DNA of 64,000 nt, from positions 2,852,001 through 2,916,000 of the forward strand of contig NZ_CP137734.1 in assembly GCF_033406955.1 (NCBI RefSeq), written 5' to 3'. The stretch's first letter is position 1; every line of letters starts with the position of its first letter. This DNA comes from Streptomyces violaceoruber (GTDB taxonomy: Bacteria; Actinomycetota; Actinomycetes; Streptomycetales; Streptomycetaceae). The position numbers and the translations under genes were made by a program. Shown here piece after piece: positions 35,358 through 44,524 of the stretch. The notes under the pieces are model-generated. The model made no database searches, was not told the origin of the DNA, and saw only the letters and a list, made by a program, of their open reading frames with translations.

Positions 35358-35900
35358 ATGTCCAACACCCCCATGGCAGCGAGCCCCCTCACCCGGGCCG
35401 TACTCGAGATCGACGAGTACGTCTCCGGCCTCGGCTGGGACCAGCCCGCACGCCTCTTTGCACTTGTCGACACCGCACGGCTGCGGGCCGACCAGCCCTC
35501 GCTCGCGGACCGGCTCGGTCTGCGGGAGGAGCCGGAGTCCTCCGGCCTCACCCCGATCGAGCAGGACGAAATTCCAACGGACCAGGCGCTCGACGAGTTC
35601 CTGGGCACCATCGCCTGGCCCGACTCCGTGGTCGGCTGCGCGCTCGCCGTGGAGCGCCTGATGCTGCCGCCCTCGGCCGAGGCCCAGGTGCCTTCGGGCC
35701 TGAACGAGAAGAAACTCGCGCAGTGGGTGGCGGAGCACCCGGACCGTCAGGAGGTCCGCATGACGGTCGCGGTCCTGCGCGACGGCAGCCGCGACTCGGC
35801 CCTGCGGCTGCGGGAGAAGGACACGGCCACGGAGGTCCTGACCGGTTCCGACCTGGTGCCGGGTCTGGCCGCGGCGCTGACGGCGACCTTCGAGGAGTAG
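35358..35900 (+). CDS. PPA1309-family conserved protein
   Basis: 180 residues from ATG 35358, with GGCAGGA about 7 bases upstream. It is a soluble mixed protein of the actinobacterial PPA1309 family: N-terminal EIDEYVSGLGWDQPARLFALVDT, shown here by the fragment YVSGLGWDQPARLFAL, and C-terminal MTVAVLRDGSRDSALRLR. No catalytic motif or membrane segment. It sits between the divergent UPF0182 gene and the convergent PDZ protease gene, an arrangement conserved in relatives, but its function is unknown. A short GTCCCGC/GCGGGAC hairpin follows its stop. Confidence 0.85.
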   Translation: MSNTPMAASPLTRAVLEIDEYVSGLGWDQPARLFALVDTARLRADQPSLADRLGLREEPESSGLTPIEQDEIPTDQALDEFLGTIAWPDSVVGCALAVERLMLPPSAEAQVPSGLNEKKLAQWVAEHPDRQEVRMTVAVLRDGSRDSALRLREKDTATEVLTGSDLVPGLAAALTATFEE

Positions 35901-35931
35901 TCCCGCCGGACGCGGGACGGCTGTGCGGGGG

Positions 35932-37026
35932 CTACCCCCGCGTGCACTTCGGCAGGTCGGCGGTCTTTCCGGAACGGATGTCCTTGAGCGCGCCGAGGGC
36001 GTCGTCGATGGTGTCCACCTTCACGAGGGTGAGCCCGTCGGGGGTGTCCTCGGCGGCCGCCGCGCAGTTGTCCGCGGGCGTCAGGAAGTACTGGGCGCCC
36101 TTGTCGTGCGCGCCGATGGTCTTCATGCCGATGCCGCCGATCGGGCCGACCTTGCCGTTGTCGTCGATCGTCCCGGTGCCGGCGACGAACTTGCCGCCGG
36201 TGAGGTCGCCGGGGGTGAGCTTGTCGTAGATGCCGAGGGCGAACATCAGACCGGCGCTCGGGCCGCCGACGTCGGCCAGCTTGATGTCGATCTCGAACGG
36301 GAACGTGTGGTCGGTTCCGGCGGAGATCCCGACGACGGCGCGCTGCGCGCCCGCGTCCTGGGAGGTCTCGGTCCTGATGGTGATCTTCTGGGTCTTCGTC
36401 GCCGTCCGGCCCTCCTTCTCCGCGGCGGCCTGCTCCTTGGCGGGCACGATCGTGAAGACGGTGTCCTGTCCCGGCTCGTGCTTGGTCACCAGCTCGGCGA
36501 CGTCCGCGGGCTTCTTGACGGTCGTGCCGTCCACGGCCTTGATCACGTCGCCGGCGTGCAGCCGGCCCTGCGACGGGGAGTCCTTGACGACCGCGGAGAC
36601 GACCACCCAGGACTTCACCGGGATGTCGAGCGCCTTCAAGGCGGCGACCTTCGCGCTCTCCTGGGACTGGCTGAACTCCTCGGCGTTCTCCTGGGTGGCC
36701 TCTTCCTCGGTCTTGCCGTCCGGGTAGAGGGTCTCGTGCGGCACCACGCTGTTGTCGTGTGCCAGCCAGCCGTAGACGGCCTCCACGAGGTTCATCCGGT
36801 ACTCGGCGCTGGTGACCCGGACGGTGGTCATGTTCAGATGACCGCTCGCCTCGTAGGTCTTGTGACCGGAGATCTGGAGCACCGGCTCGCCGTCGTGGTC
36901 CCCGAGGGTGTTCACCGTCGGCCCGGGCGACATCTCCGAGTACGGCACGGGGATGAAAACACCCGCGCACAGGAGCGCGATCAGCATCAGGGTGGAGGCG
37001 AGCATCGTCGCGGTGCGGCGTGGCAT
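35932..37026 (-). CDS. Membrane-anchored PDZ and Lon-like (S16) serine protease
   Basis: 364 residues. An N-terminal signal anchor (about 8-27) is followed by a PDZ domain (about 130-200, with DSPSQGRLHAGDVIKAVDG) and a Lon-type catalytic domain (about 235-345). The Ser-Lys dyad is readable: Ser in DVGGPSAGLMFAL and Lys in NGKVGPIGGIGMK. It is thus an extracytoplasmic protease of the YlbL/SdrC type. The C-terminus has paired Cys (DNCAAA, PKCTRG) that could form a disulphide. Substrates unknown. The next upstream gene, a 54-residue membrane protein, is read in the same direction. Confidence 0.9.
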   Translation of the reverse strand: MPRRTATMLASTLMLIALLCAGVFIPVPYSEMSPGPTVNTLGDHDGEPVLQISGHKTYEASGHLNMTTVRVTSAEYRMNLVEAVYGWLAHDNSVVPHETLYPDGKTEEEATQENAEEFSQSQESAKVAALKALDIPVKSWVVVSAVVKDSPSQGRLHAGDVIKAVDGTTVKKPADVAELVTKHEPGQDTVFTIVPAKEQAAAEKEGRTATKTQKITIRTETSQDAGAQRAVVGISAGTDHTFPFEIDIKLADVGGPSAGLMFALGIYDKLTPGDLTGGKFVAGTGTIDDNGKVGPIGGIGMKTIGAHDKGAQYFLTPADNCAAAAEDTPDGLTLVKVDTIDDALGALKDIRSGKTADLPKCTRG

Positions 37027-37099
37027 GGCACGACAGTACGGGACGCGGCTGTCGGAACACCGTCAGGGCGGCCGTCGCCGGACGGCCGTCGGGCGGCGG

Positions 37100-37264
37100 T
37101 CAGGCACCCGTGCGGGGCTTCTCCATGGCCTCACGGAACCGGGCGTACCCGTCCAGCTCGGGGCCGTCGCTCCGCGCCCTGCGGGTCCGGTTTGCCCAGC
37201 TTCCCCACAGGCCCGCACCGACAGCGGCCACCAGTGGAATCAGCAACCAGGCAAGCGCTCCCAT
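37100..37264 (-). CDS. 54-residue single-pass membrane protein
   Basis: Short gene starting MGALAWLLIPLVAAVGAGLW, one membrane helix (residues 3-24), then a basic stretch NRTRRARS and the tail GPELDGYARFREAMEKPR. ATG at 37264 has GGGAGG six bases upstream, an excellent ribosome site. The hydrophobic-then-basic pattern and the strong site make it a convincing real gene. It is followed in the same direction by the PDZ protease 73 bases later. No function is recognised. Confidence 0.8.
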   Translation of the reverse strand: MGALAWLLIPLVAAVGAGLWGSWANRTRRARSDGPELDGYARFREAMEKPRTGA

Positions 37265-37384
37265 GCCGACCTCCCAACCCCATGAGTGTCCGCGACTGAC
37301 TGATCAGCAGATTAACCATTCGCAGTGACAACGCTCACGCCGGGGGGCGGGTTACGCAACCGGAGGTGTGTCCCGGCGAAGGCG

Positions 37385-37843
37385 CTACGCGCCCACCCAT
37401 TCCTCGGTTCCGTCGGAGAACGTCTGGTGCTTCCAGATGGGCACCTCGTGCTTGAGGTCGTCGATCAGCTTGCGGCAGGCGTCGAAGGCCTCGCCCCGGT
37501 GCGGGCAGGACACGGCGACGACCACCGCGAGGTCCCCGACCTCAAGGTCACCCACACGGTGCAGTGCCGCGAGCGCCCGTACGGGGTACTCCGCGACGAC
37601 CTTCTCCGCGATCCGGCGCATCTCCGCCTCGGCGCTCGGGTGGCACGAGTACCCGAGCCGGTCGACGTCGGTGCCGCCGTCGTGGTTGCGCACGGTCCCC
37701 ACGAACAGCGCGGTGCCGCCCGACGCGTCGTCCCCGACCGCGCCGAAGACCTCGTCCACGGACAGGGGCGTCTCACGGATGCCGATCAGCTTCACGGGGT
37801 CCGCTGCGGCCCGCTCGCCGGGGTGGTCGTTCGTGGTTGCCAT
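37385..37843 (-). CDS. moaE: Molybdopterin synthase catalytic subunit
   Basis: 152 residues. The large subunit that transfers sulphur from MoaD to precursor Z. Marks: GTALFVGTVRNHDGG, LHRVGDLEVGDLAVVVAVSCPHR and the active-site IWKHQTFSDGTEEWVG (catalytic Lys in WKHQ). ATG 37843 follows a weak site. The moaD partner is not adjacent. It is the next gene after the epimerase gene on the same strand, with 110 bases between. Confidence 0.92.
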   Translation of the reverse strand: MATTNDHPGERAAADPVKLIGIRETPLSVDEVFGAVGDDASGGTALFVGTVRNHDGGTDVDRLGYSCHPSAEAEMRRIAEKVVAEYPVRALAALHRVGDLEVGDLAVVVAVSCPHRGEAFDACRKLIDDLKHEVPIWKHQTFSDGTEEWVGA

Positions 37844-37953
37844 GCGCCCATCGTGCCCCACGGCGCCGACGACGCGGAATAGCGTGATCGCCCGGCACGC
37901 GCGCGTGCCGCGTTGGAGCCTCCTACAGAGGCAGCCGCCCCCCGGGATTGTCC

Positions 37954-39075
37954 TCAGATGCGGCGCCGTGCCTTGCGCGCGCGACGCACCACCGCGGCCG
38001 CGCCCAGCAGCGCCACCGTCGCGCCCGCGGCGCCCGCCGCCGTCGCGTCCTTGCGCCCGAGACGCCGGCCGGCGACCGTGTGCCGGCCCGAGACCTCCTC
38101 GAGCAGCTCCGCCAGGACCTCCTCGTTCGTGTGCTTCGGACGCCATCCGGCATCGTGCAGGCGGCTGCCGCTGACGACCCAGGGGTACATCGTGTACGCC
38201 AGGTCCCCGGCCGGGGAGGGCGTCAGGCCGATCCGGTGCAGCCGGGCCGCCGCGCCGAGCGCGACCGCGGAGGGCAGCTCCATCCGCCGGATGCCGCTGA
38301 GCTCCTCGACCTCCTCCTGCTCCAGCCAGCCGTCGCACCCGACGGCCAGCTCTCCGTCGGCCTTCTCCAGGACGGCGTACTCCAGGGCACTGCACAGGTC
38401 GTCGACGTGGCAGAACTGCCAGGCGGGCCGCGATCCGGCCACGACCAGCAGTCGGGGTGACTCGAAGTACCTGGTCAGCGCGGTGTCCATGCCTCCGACC
38501 AGTACGGCGGGCCGCACCACGGTGACGTTCAGGCCGGGGTGGGCCCGGGGTGCGCGCCGCGCGAGCCGCTCGATCTCCAGCAGGTCTCCGACACCCGTGG
38601 CCTCGGCCGTGGCACGCAGCTCGGCGTCCTCGGACAGCGGCAGCTCGTTGTCCGGGAGTGCGCCGTAGACCATCGCGGAGGTGCACAGCACCACCCGGTG
38701 CACGCCGGCCGCCGCGGCGGCGGTCAGGACGGTCTGCGTCCCCCGGACGTTGTAAGCCGTCCGGGCGGCCGCGTCGGTCTCCAGGTCGAGGTCGAGCGCC
38801 AGGTGCACCACGACGTCCGCACCACGCAGTTTCTCGGCGATGGCCGGGTCCCGTACGTCCAGGATCTGCCACTGCGCCGCCTCGCACCCGCCGCGCCGCT
38901 CGTCGATGGCCACGACCTGTCTGACCTCGTCGGACGCGGCGAGCCGCGCGGTGAGCAGTGCCCCCACCCCGGACGCGGCGCCGGTGACCGCGACGACGGG
39001 TCCGCGCGCGCCGGGGCGTGCGGAGCTGGTTGACTGGTTTCGCGCTGCGCGAACCTGCGGATCTGGGGAACTCAC
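37954..39075 (-). CDS. NAD(P)-dependent epimerase/dehydratase (extended SDR)
   Basis: 373 residues from the GTG at 39075, which has GGAGAC about 8 bases upstream. Rossmann start VAVTGAASGVGALL binds the cofactor; the conserved Tyr lies in CTSAMVYGALPD. Substrate specificity cannot be read. The C-terminus ends in a hydrophobic helix (AGAAGATVALLGAAAVV) followed by RRARKARRRI, so the enzyme is probably tail-anchored at the membrane. It is divergent from the zinc-metalloprotease-like gene. Confidence 0.85.
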   Translation of the reverse strand: MSSPDPQVRAARNQSTSSARPGARGPVVAVTGAASGVGALLTARLAASDEVRQVVAIDERRGGCEAAQWQILDVRDPAIAEKLRGADVVVHLALDLDLETDAAARTAYNVRGTQTVLTAAAAAGVHRVVLCTSAMVYGALPDNELPLSEDAELRATAEATGVGDLLEIERLARRAPRAHPGLNVTVVRPAVLVGGMDTALTRYFESPRLLVVAGSRPAWQFCHVDDLCSALEYAVLEKADGELAVGCDGWLEQEEVEELSGIRRMELPSAVALGAAARLHRIGLTPSPAGDLAYTMYPWVVSGSRLHDAGWRPKHTNEEVLAELLEEVSGRHTVAGRRLGRKDATAAGAAGATVALLGAAAVVRRARKARRRI

Positions 39076-39267
39076 CGGGCGTCTCCAGAGGTTGTCTTCA
39101 GTACGAGCGCGAGCGACGCGTGCGTACCAGGTGGCATCCATCCTGCCGCAGGCCGTCAGTCGGCGAAGCACCGAGGCCCGATCGGCTTCGGGTGTCTACG
39201 CTGGGTGGTGAAGTCGGGCAGCCGTGCCGCCGGAAAGAACCGGCGGCCCTACCAGCCGAGGAACCCC

Positions 39268-40731
39268 GTGAGTGACACCCCATTCGGATTCGGCCTTCCG
39301 CCGGAGGAGCCGGACGACGGCGACGAGGGCAAGAAGAAGGACCAGCAGAGCGGCGGTGGTCAGGGACCGGCCAACCCGTTCGGTTTCGGGATGTCCGGAG
39401 CCGGAGGCCTGGGCGGCCCCGGCGCGGACAACCCGTTCGCTGCCATGTTCGGTTCCATGAACCCCAACGACCTGGGCGCCGCGTTCCAGCAGCTGGGCCA
39501 GATGCTCTCCTACGAGGGCGGCCCGGTGAACTGGGACATGGCCAAGCAGATCGCCCGCCAGACGGTCTCCCAGGGCACGCCGGACGGCCGCAAGGACGCC
39601 AGCGTCGGTCCCGCCGAGCGCAATGCCGTCCAGGAGGCGGTGCGCCTGGCCGATCTGTGGCTGGACGACGCGACGGCCCTGCCGTCGGGCGCGGGTACCG
39701 CCGTGGCCTGGAGCCGCGCGGAGTGGGTCGAGGCGACCCTGCCCGCGTGGCGCGAGCTGGTCGACCCGGTCGCCGAGCGCGTCGGCAACGCCATGGGCGA
39801 CGTGCTGCCGGAGGAGATGCAGGCCATGGCCGGCCCGCTGATCGGCATGATGCGGTCCATGGGCGGCGCCATGTTCGGCACGCAGATCGGGCAGGCCGTC
39901 GGCGTGCTCGCCGGCGAGGTCGTCGGCTCGACCGACGTGGGTCTGCCGCTCGGCCCGGCGGGCAAGGCCGCGCTGCTGCCGGCGAACATCGAGTCGTTCG
40001 GCAAGGACCTCGGTGTGCCCCAGGAGGAGGTGCGGCTGTACCTGGCGCTGCGCGAGGCCGCCCACCAGCGCCTCTTCGCGCACGTGCCGTGGCTGCGCTC
40101 GCACCTGTTCGGTGCCGTCGACGGCTACGCCCGTGGGATCAAGGTCGACACGGCCAAGCTGGAGGACGTGGTCGGCCAGTTCGACCCGCAGAACCCCGAG
40201 CAGCTGCAGGAGGCTCTCCAGCAGGGCATGTTCCAGCCGGAGGACACGCCGGAGCAGAAGGCGGCCCTGGCCCGGCTGGAGACCGCTCTCGCGCTCGTCG
40301 AGGGCTGGGTGGACGCGGTGGTGCACACCGCCGCGAAGCCGCGCCTGTCCTCCGCCGACGCGCTGCGCGAGACGCTGCGCCGCCGTCGCGCCTCGGGCGG
40401 TCCCGCCGAGCAGACGTTCGCGACGCTGATCGGTCTCGAGCTGCGCCCGCGCCGGCTGCGCGACGCCTCCCGCCTGTGGGCGTCCCTGACGGACGCGCAC
40501 GGTGTCGACGGCCGGGACGGGCTGTGGGCCCACCCGGACATGCTGCCGACCGCGACCGACCTGGACGACCCGGACGGCTTCGTGCACCGTGAGCAGCTCG
40601 ACTTCTCCGAGCTGGACAAGATGCTCGGCGAGGCGGCGGGCAAGCCCGATCTGAAGAAGAAGGACGAGGGCGACCGGGGCGAGAACCGGTCCGCCGACCG
40701 GGACGAGCCCAAGGGCGACGACGGCGAGTGA
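39268..40731 (+). CDS. Zinc-dependent metalloprotease-like protein (DUF2342)
   Basis: 487 residues from the GTG at 39268 (GAGGAA five bases upstream). After a low-complexity Gly/Pro/Phe head come GMMRSMGGAMFGTQIG and ALREAAHQRLFAHVPWLRSHL, the His-rich helix (HxxxxxH type) of this actinobacterial family predicted to bind zinc. The C-terminus is a charged Lys/Asp tail. Activity has not been shown to my knowledge. Its stop overlaps the Nudix gene in GTGA. The corresponding gene in mycobacteria sits next to the PDZ/Lon protease gene, as here. Confidence 0.87.
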   Translation: MSDTPFGFGLPPEEPDDGDEGKKKDQQSGGGQGPANPFGFGMSGAGGLGGPGADNPFAAMFGSMNPNDLGAAFQQLGQMLSYEGGPVNWDMAKQIARQTVSQGTPDGRKDASVGPAERNAVQEAVRLADLWLDDATALPSGAGTAVAWSRAEWVEATLPAWRELVDPVAERVGNAMGDVLPEEMQAMAGPLIGMMRSMGGAMFGTQIGQAVGVLAGEVVGSTDVGLPLGPAGKAALLPANIESFGKDLGVPQEEVRLYLALREAAHQRLFAHVPWLRSHLFGAVDGYARGIKVDTAKLEDVVGQFDPQNPEQLQEALQQGMFQPEDTPEQKAALARLETALALVEGWVDAVVHTAAKPRLSSADALRETLRRRRASGGPAEQTFATLIGLELRPRRLRDASRLWASLTDAHGVDGRDGLWAHPDMLPTATDLDDPDGFVHREQLDFSELDKMLGEAAGKPDLKKKDEGDRGENRSADRDEPKGDDGE

Positions 40732-41243
40732 GCCTCCACGACGACGCGGTCCTGTTCCTGAAGGCGTACGAGGGCCAGGACGAGCTGCGGCAGGTCTACC
40801 TGGACCATCTCGCGACGCACCCGGACGGGATGTGGAAGGCGTGCGCGGACGGACACGTCACGGCGAGCGCCTTGGTGATCGATCCGTCGCGCGAGCGGGT
40901 CCTGCTCACCCTGCACAAGAAGTTGCGCATGTGGCTGCAGATGGGCGGTCACTGCGAGCCGGTGGACGAGACGCTGGCCCGGGCGGCCCTGCGCGAGGGC
41001 ACGGAGGAGTCGGGCATCGCCGGACTGGCCCTGCTGGCCGGCGGCCCCGTGCGGTTGGACCGGCACCACACGCCCTGCGCCTGGCACCTGGACGTGCAGT
41101 ACGCGGCCGTGGCTCCCCCGGGTGCCGTGGAGGCGATCAGTGACGAGTCGCTCGACCTGCGCTGGTTCCCCTACGCCGAGGTCGCGGACGTGGCCGACGA
41201 CTCGGTCGTACGCCTGCTGGAGGCGACCCGCGCCCGCCTGTGA
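40728..41243 (+). CDS. Nudix hydrolase
   Basis: 171 residues. Complete Nudix box GGHCEPVDETLARAALREGTEESGI (given here as G-x5-E-x7-REGTEES), which binds the divalent metal and hydrolyses nucleoside diphosphate derivatives. The substrate is not predictable. The GTG start overlaps the stop of the metalloprotease gene by four bases, so the two are translationally coupled. A strong hairpin follows. Confidence 0.9.
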   Translation: MSLHDDAVLFLKAYEGQDELRQVYLDHLATHPDGMWKACADGHVTASALVIDPSRERVLLTLHKKLRMWLQMGGHCEPVDETLARAALREGTEESGIAGLALLAGGPVRLDRHHTPCAWHLDVQYAAVAPPGAVEAISDESLDLRWFPYAEVADVADDSVVRLLEATRARL

Positions 41244-41283
41244 CCGGTAAGGGGTGGCCGCCATGGCGATCACCCCTTACCGG
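41244..41283. terminator. Bidirectional hairpin terminator
   Basis: Perfect 13-bp stem (41244-41256 with 41271-41283), starting right at the Nudix stop and 20 bases from the stop of the convergent AIM24 gene. It serves both directions. Confidence 0.85.
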
Positions 41284-41302
41284 ACCGTGGCGGCCGGGCG
41301 GC

Positions 41303-42058
41303 TCAGCTCCAGACGTTGCCCTGGTTCTGACCGCGGGCCCCGTGCTGCCCCATGCCGTACTGCGCGGCGAGGCCCTGCCCGACCTGGGCGTTCTGCGGCG
41401 GCAGCAGCTCGCTGGGCTGGACGAGCGCGAAGCCGCTGCCCATGAAGCTCAGCTCCCAGCCCTCACCGGTGTTCCCGCGGCGCCGCCACACCCCGGAGGA
41501 GTGCGTCTGGGCCTGCATCTGCACGCGCAGACCGGTGGACCAGGCCACGATCGCGTCGGCGTCGCAGTTGACGTACTTGTCGGGTGTCACCTGCATGAAC
41601 AGCGGCGAGCCCGAGGTCATCAGGGCGACCTTTCCGCGGCCCGTGATGTTGAGCTGGTACTTCCCCGAGCCGGAGATGCCGTAGAGGCTGTCCACCGCGA
41701 TGACCTCGTGGTGCAGGTTCGAGTCCATCGCGAGCACGTAGCTGCTGTCGACGGTGAGGCCGTCCTGGTCGACGTCCACGACGTGGACGCACTGGGCGAG
41801 GTTGGAGAAGTAGACCGTGCCCTGCCCGTGGCAGCGCATCAGGTCCAGGCCCTCGCCGGTGTGCGCACGCGAGCGCGACTGGCTGTTGCTCTGGTACTCG
41901 GCGTCGAACTCGACGAGCCCCTGGTAGGCGACCATCGTGCCCTTGCGGGCGAGCACGTCGTCGTGGCCCGTCAGGGCGACACGGAGCATGTGCTTGTTCT
42001 GCAGGCTCCAGGCTTCCTGGGTCTGCTGGTCATTGTAGGCGAAAATCGGGCTCTGCAT
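41303..42058 (-). CDS. AIM24-family protein (third of cluster)
   Basis: 251 residues of the AIM24/TIGR00266 beta-barrel-like fold with the pattern ...GYLAxKGxMVAYxG... seen in VLARKGTMVAYQGLVEFDA, GEGLDLMRCHGQGTVYFSN and VTPDKYVNCDADAIVAWSTGL. The C-terminus is Gln/Gly-rich (QGLAAQYGMGQHGARGQNQ). Family function is unknown. ATG 42058 has GGGGGAG about 10 bases upstream and lies 17 bases after the preceding paralogue, so it is operonic. Confidence 0.88.
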   Translation of the reverse strand: MQSPIFAYNDQQTQEAWSLQNKHMLRVALTGHDDVLARKGTMVAYQGLVEFDAEYQSNSQSRSRAHTGEGLDLMRCHGQGTVYFSNLAQCVHVVDVDQDGLTVDSSYVLAMDSNLHHEVIAVDSLYGISGSGKYQLNITGRGKVALMTSGSPLFMQVTPDKYVNCDADAIVAWSTGLRVQMQAQTHSSGVWRRRGNTGEGWELSFMGSGFALVQPSELLPPQNAQVGQGLAAQYGMGQHGARGQNQGNVWS

Positions 42059-42075
42059 GATGTTCTGGCTCCCCC

Positions 42076-42756
42076 TCAGCCCCGGACCCGGAGGCGGTCG
42101 GTGCTGTCCTCGCTGGGCTGGACGACGACGATGCCCTGACCGGAGAAGGCCATCTGGAAGGCCTCGCCGCTGCCGCGGCCGATCAGCGACTGCGCCTTGA
42201 AGCTGCGCTTGCCCTTCACCTTGAGGTTCGGGGACCAGGCCACGAGCGCGTCCGGGTCGACGTAGGTCTCGTCCTCGCCGCCGCCGCAGTCGACCACGAT
42301 CGGCTTGCCCCGGGAGGTGAGCGCGACCCAGCCCTGTCCGGAGATCTTCGTGTTCCACAGGCCCTGCCCGGCGAATTTCGCCAGGCCCTTGACGCGCTCC
42401 ACGCCCCACGTCAGGTGGGCGTCGAAGGCGAGCAGGTTGGTGGCGTTGACGGAGATCCCGTCGCCGTTGAGGTTGATCACGACGACGTTGGCACCGTAGT
42501 CGGCGAGGTAGAGCAGCCCGTCGCCGGAGCACTTCATCAGGGGCGCGCCCTCACCGGTCATCCAGTCCTTGGCGATCTGGCGGACGGCCGGCGGGTTCGG
42601 CTCGTACTGGACGAAGCCCTCGTAGGCGGTCATCGAGCCCACGCGCGCGAGGAGGTCGTTTCCGGTCTGCATGGCGACCTTCAGCATGTGGTTGCCGTGG
42701 TTCTCCATGCGGGCGCCGGCAGGAGCGGGGGCGTAGCCCGCGAGCGGCTGGTTCAT
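42076..42756 (-). CDS. AIM24-family protein (second of cluster)
   Basis: 226 residues, the same AIM24 fold as its two neighbours: LLARVGSMTAYEGFVQYEP, GEGAPLMKCSGDGLLYLADYGANV and YVDPDALVAWSPNLKVKGK. It differs from the third paralogue enough to be an old duplication. ATG 42756 lies 13 bases after the TerD-AIM24 gene stop; GGGAGAGCC precedes it. Function unknown. Confidence 0.88.
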   Translation of the reverse strand: MNQPLAGYAPAPAGARMENHGNHMLKVAMQTGNDLLARVGSMTAYEGFVQYEPNPPAVRQIAKDWMTGEGAPLMKCSGDGLLYLADYGANVVVINLNGDGISVNATNLLAFDAHLTWGVERVKGLAKFAGQGLWNTKISGQGWVALTSRGKPIVVDCGGGEDETYVDPDALVAWSPNLKVKGKRSFKAQSLIGRGSGEAFQMAFSGQGIVVVQPSEDSTDRLRVRG

Positions 42757-42769
42757 GTCGGGCTCTCCC

Positions 42770-44524
42770 TCAGATCTCGTACGGCTGGACGACGACGAAG
42801 CTGCCGGGCGCGGCCCGGAACTGCAGGTTGACGCTTTCGCCCGTGTCGCCCGCGTAGGAGTTGCGGCGCATCCGCACCTGGCTGGAGACGACCACCTGGG
42901 CGGCGGCGGACCAGGCGACCACGGCGTTGCAGTCCGCGAAGGTCGTGGGCGTCACCGGCAGCACCACGGGCACACCGCGCGTCTTGACGACGACCGTGCC
43001 GGTGCCCTGGAACTGCATCGTGAACAGCGCGCCGCCCGGGATGCCGTGGCCCTCGATGCGGCGGACCTCGTACTGGAGGCTCTCGTCGAAGGCCAGGACG
43101 TTCTCCGCGGAGACGCAGACGGCGTCGCCCTGGAGCTCGATGGGGTGCAGCATCGCGGAGTTCTCCGCGAGGAACACCTGTCCCTTCCCGGTGCAGCGCA
43201 TCAGCTGCATCTCCTGGCCGGTGGCGTTGCCCACGACCCGGCCGGCGAATCCGGCGCCCTTGTAGCTGAAGTCGACCTTGCCCTGGTAGAGCACCATGCT
43301 GCCCTGGCGGGCGAGGACGGGCTGGCCTTCCGCGCCGAGGTCGACGCGTACCAGCTTCTTGTTCTGCTGGGTCCAGCGCTGGCCGGTCGGGGTCTCCCGG
43401 AACTGCTGGAGCGCAGCGGTCACACCGGCGCCCTGCGGCGCACCCTGGGGCATGCCCTGGGGAGGCTGCTGCCCGTACCCGAGCGGGGGCGCCGGCTGGC
43501 CGTAGCCCGCGGGCGGGCCTGGCTGCTGTCCGTAACCGGGAGGCGCGGTCGGCTGGCCGTAGCCGGGCGGCGGGGCCGGGGCCTGGGGGGCTTGCGGCTG
43601 GCCGTAGCCGGGGGGCGGCGGTGCGGTCTGGCCGGGGACCTGGCCGTAGGGCGGCTGCTGGCCGGGCTGGCCCGGCTGGCCGTACGGCGCGGGCGCCGGG
43701 GCGGGGGGCGGCACCGGGGCACCGCCGGGCGGCGTGTTCATGGGCGCGACGATGGTCTGCGCGGCGTGCACGTCCGGCCCGGGCGCCGGGACGGGAGCCG
43801 GTGGCGGCGGGGCGGCCGGCGGCGGGGCGAAGCCCTGCGGTGCGGGCTGCGGCACGGGAGCCGGGGCGGGGGCCGCGGGAGCCGGGGCGGCGGGCGCGCC
43901 GAAGGCCGGCGGCGCCGCGGCCTGGGCGGGCGGGGCGAAGCCCGGGGCGGCACCGGCCTGCGGCTGCGGGGCCTGCTGCGGTGCGGGAGCCTCGTCCTCG
44001 GCCACCTCGCCGCCGAAGTTCTTCAGCAGCGCGTCGAGACCGCCGTCGAAGCCCTGCCCGACGGCGGCGAAGCGCCACACGTCCTTCAGGTAGAAGTCGC
44101 CCAGCATCACGGCGCGCTCGGTGGAGAACTCCGAACCGCTGAACGGGTACCGGGCCACCTCCTCGCCGCCCGCGACGATCCGGATGTATCCGGGCCCCAC
44201 CTGCGACATCTGTCCCGCGCCGTCGATCGTCGCGGTGAAGGAGAGCTTCTGGATCTGCTGCGGGATCCTGTCGAGGGTGACCCGGAAGGACTCGGTGTCA
44301 CCCGCCTGCGCACCCAGGAGCTGGATGGACTCCTCGGGGGTCTTCGGTTGGTTGAAGAACACGAAGTACCGGTCGTCCGACAACCGCTCGTCGGCGTCGA
44401 GACCGAAGCAGCTGATGTCGAAGTTCAGCCCGGGGCCGGAGATCTGCACACCTACGTACAGATCCGTGCCCGAGGTGAGGTCACTGATCCTGGCCTTGTG
44501 GCCGCGTTGAAATTCCCTGGCCAT
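42770..44524 (-). CDS. TerD-AIM24 fusion protein
   Basis: 584 residues. Residues 1-190 are a TerD domain, a calcium-binding family of tellurite/stress proteins: GPGLNFDISCFGLDADERLSDDRYFVFFNQPKTPE (seen in part) and FSTERAVMLGDFYLKDVWRF. A long Pro/Ala/Gln-rich linker with repeated PPGYGQ units (about 195-370) joins it to an AIM24 domain (about 375-584, with QPVLARQGSMVLYQG and FADCNAVVAWSAA). The fusion makes the first gene of a three-gene AIM24 operon. Probably a cytoplasmic or cell-surface stress scaffold, but function is unknown. Confidence 0.9.
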   Translation of the reverse strand: MAREFQRGHKARISDLTSGTDLYVGVQISGPGLNFDISCFGLDADERLSDDRYFVFFNQPKTPEESIQLLGAQAGDTESFRVTLDRIPQQIQKLSFTATIDGAGQMSQVGPGYIRIVAGGEEVARYPFSGSEFSTERAVMLGDFYLKDVWRFAAVGQGFDGGLDALLKNFGGEVAEDEAPAPQQAPQPQAGAAPGFAPPAQAAAPPAFGAPAAPAPAAPAPAPVPQPAPQGFAPPPAAPPPPAPVPAPGPDVHAAQTIVAPMNTPPGGAPVPPPAPAPAPYGQPGQPGQQPPYGQVPGQTAPPPPGYGQPQAPQAPAPPPGYGQPTAPPGYGQQPGPPAGYGQPAPPLGYGQQPPQGMPQGAPQGAGVTAALQQFRETPTGQRWTQQNKKLVRVDLGAEGQPVLARQGSMVLYQGKVDFSYKGAGFAGRVVGNATGQEMQLMRCTGKGQVFLAENSAMLHPIELQGDAVCVSAENVLAFDESLQYEVRRIEGHGIPGGALFTMQFQGTGTVVVKTRGVPVVLPVTPTTFADCNAVVAWSAAAQVVVSSQVRMRRNSYAGDTGESVNLQFRAAPGSFVVVQPYEI

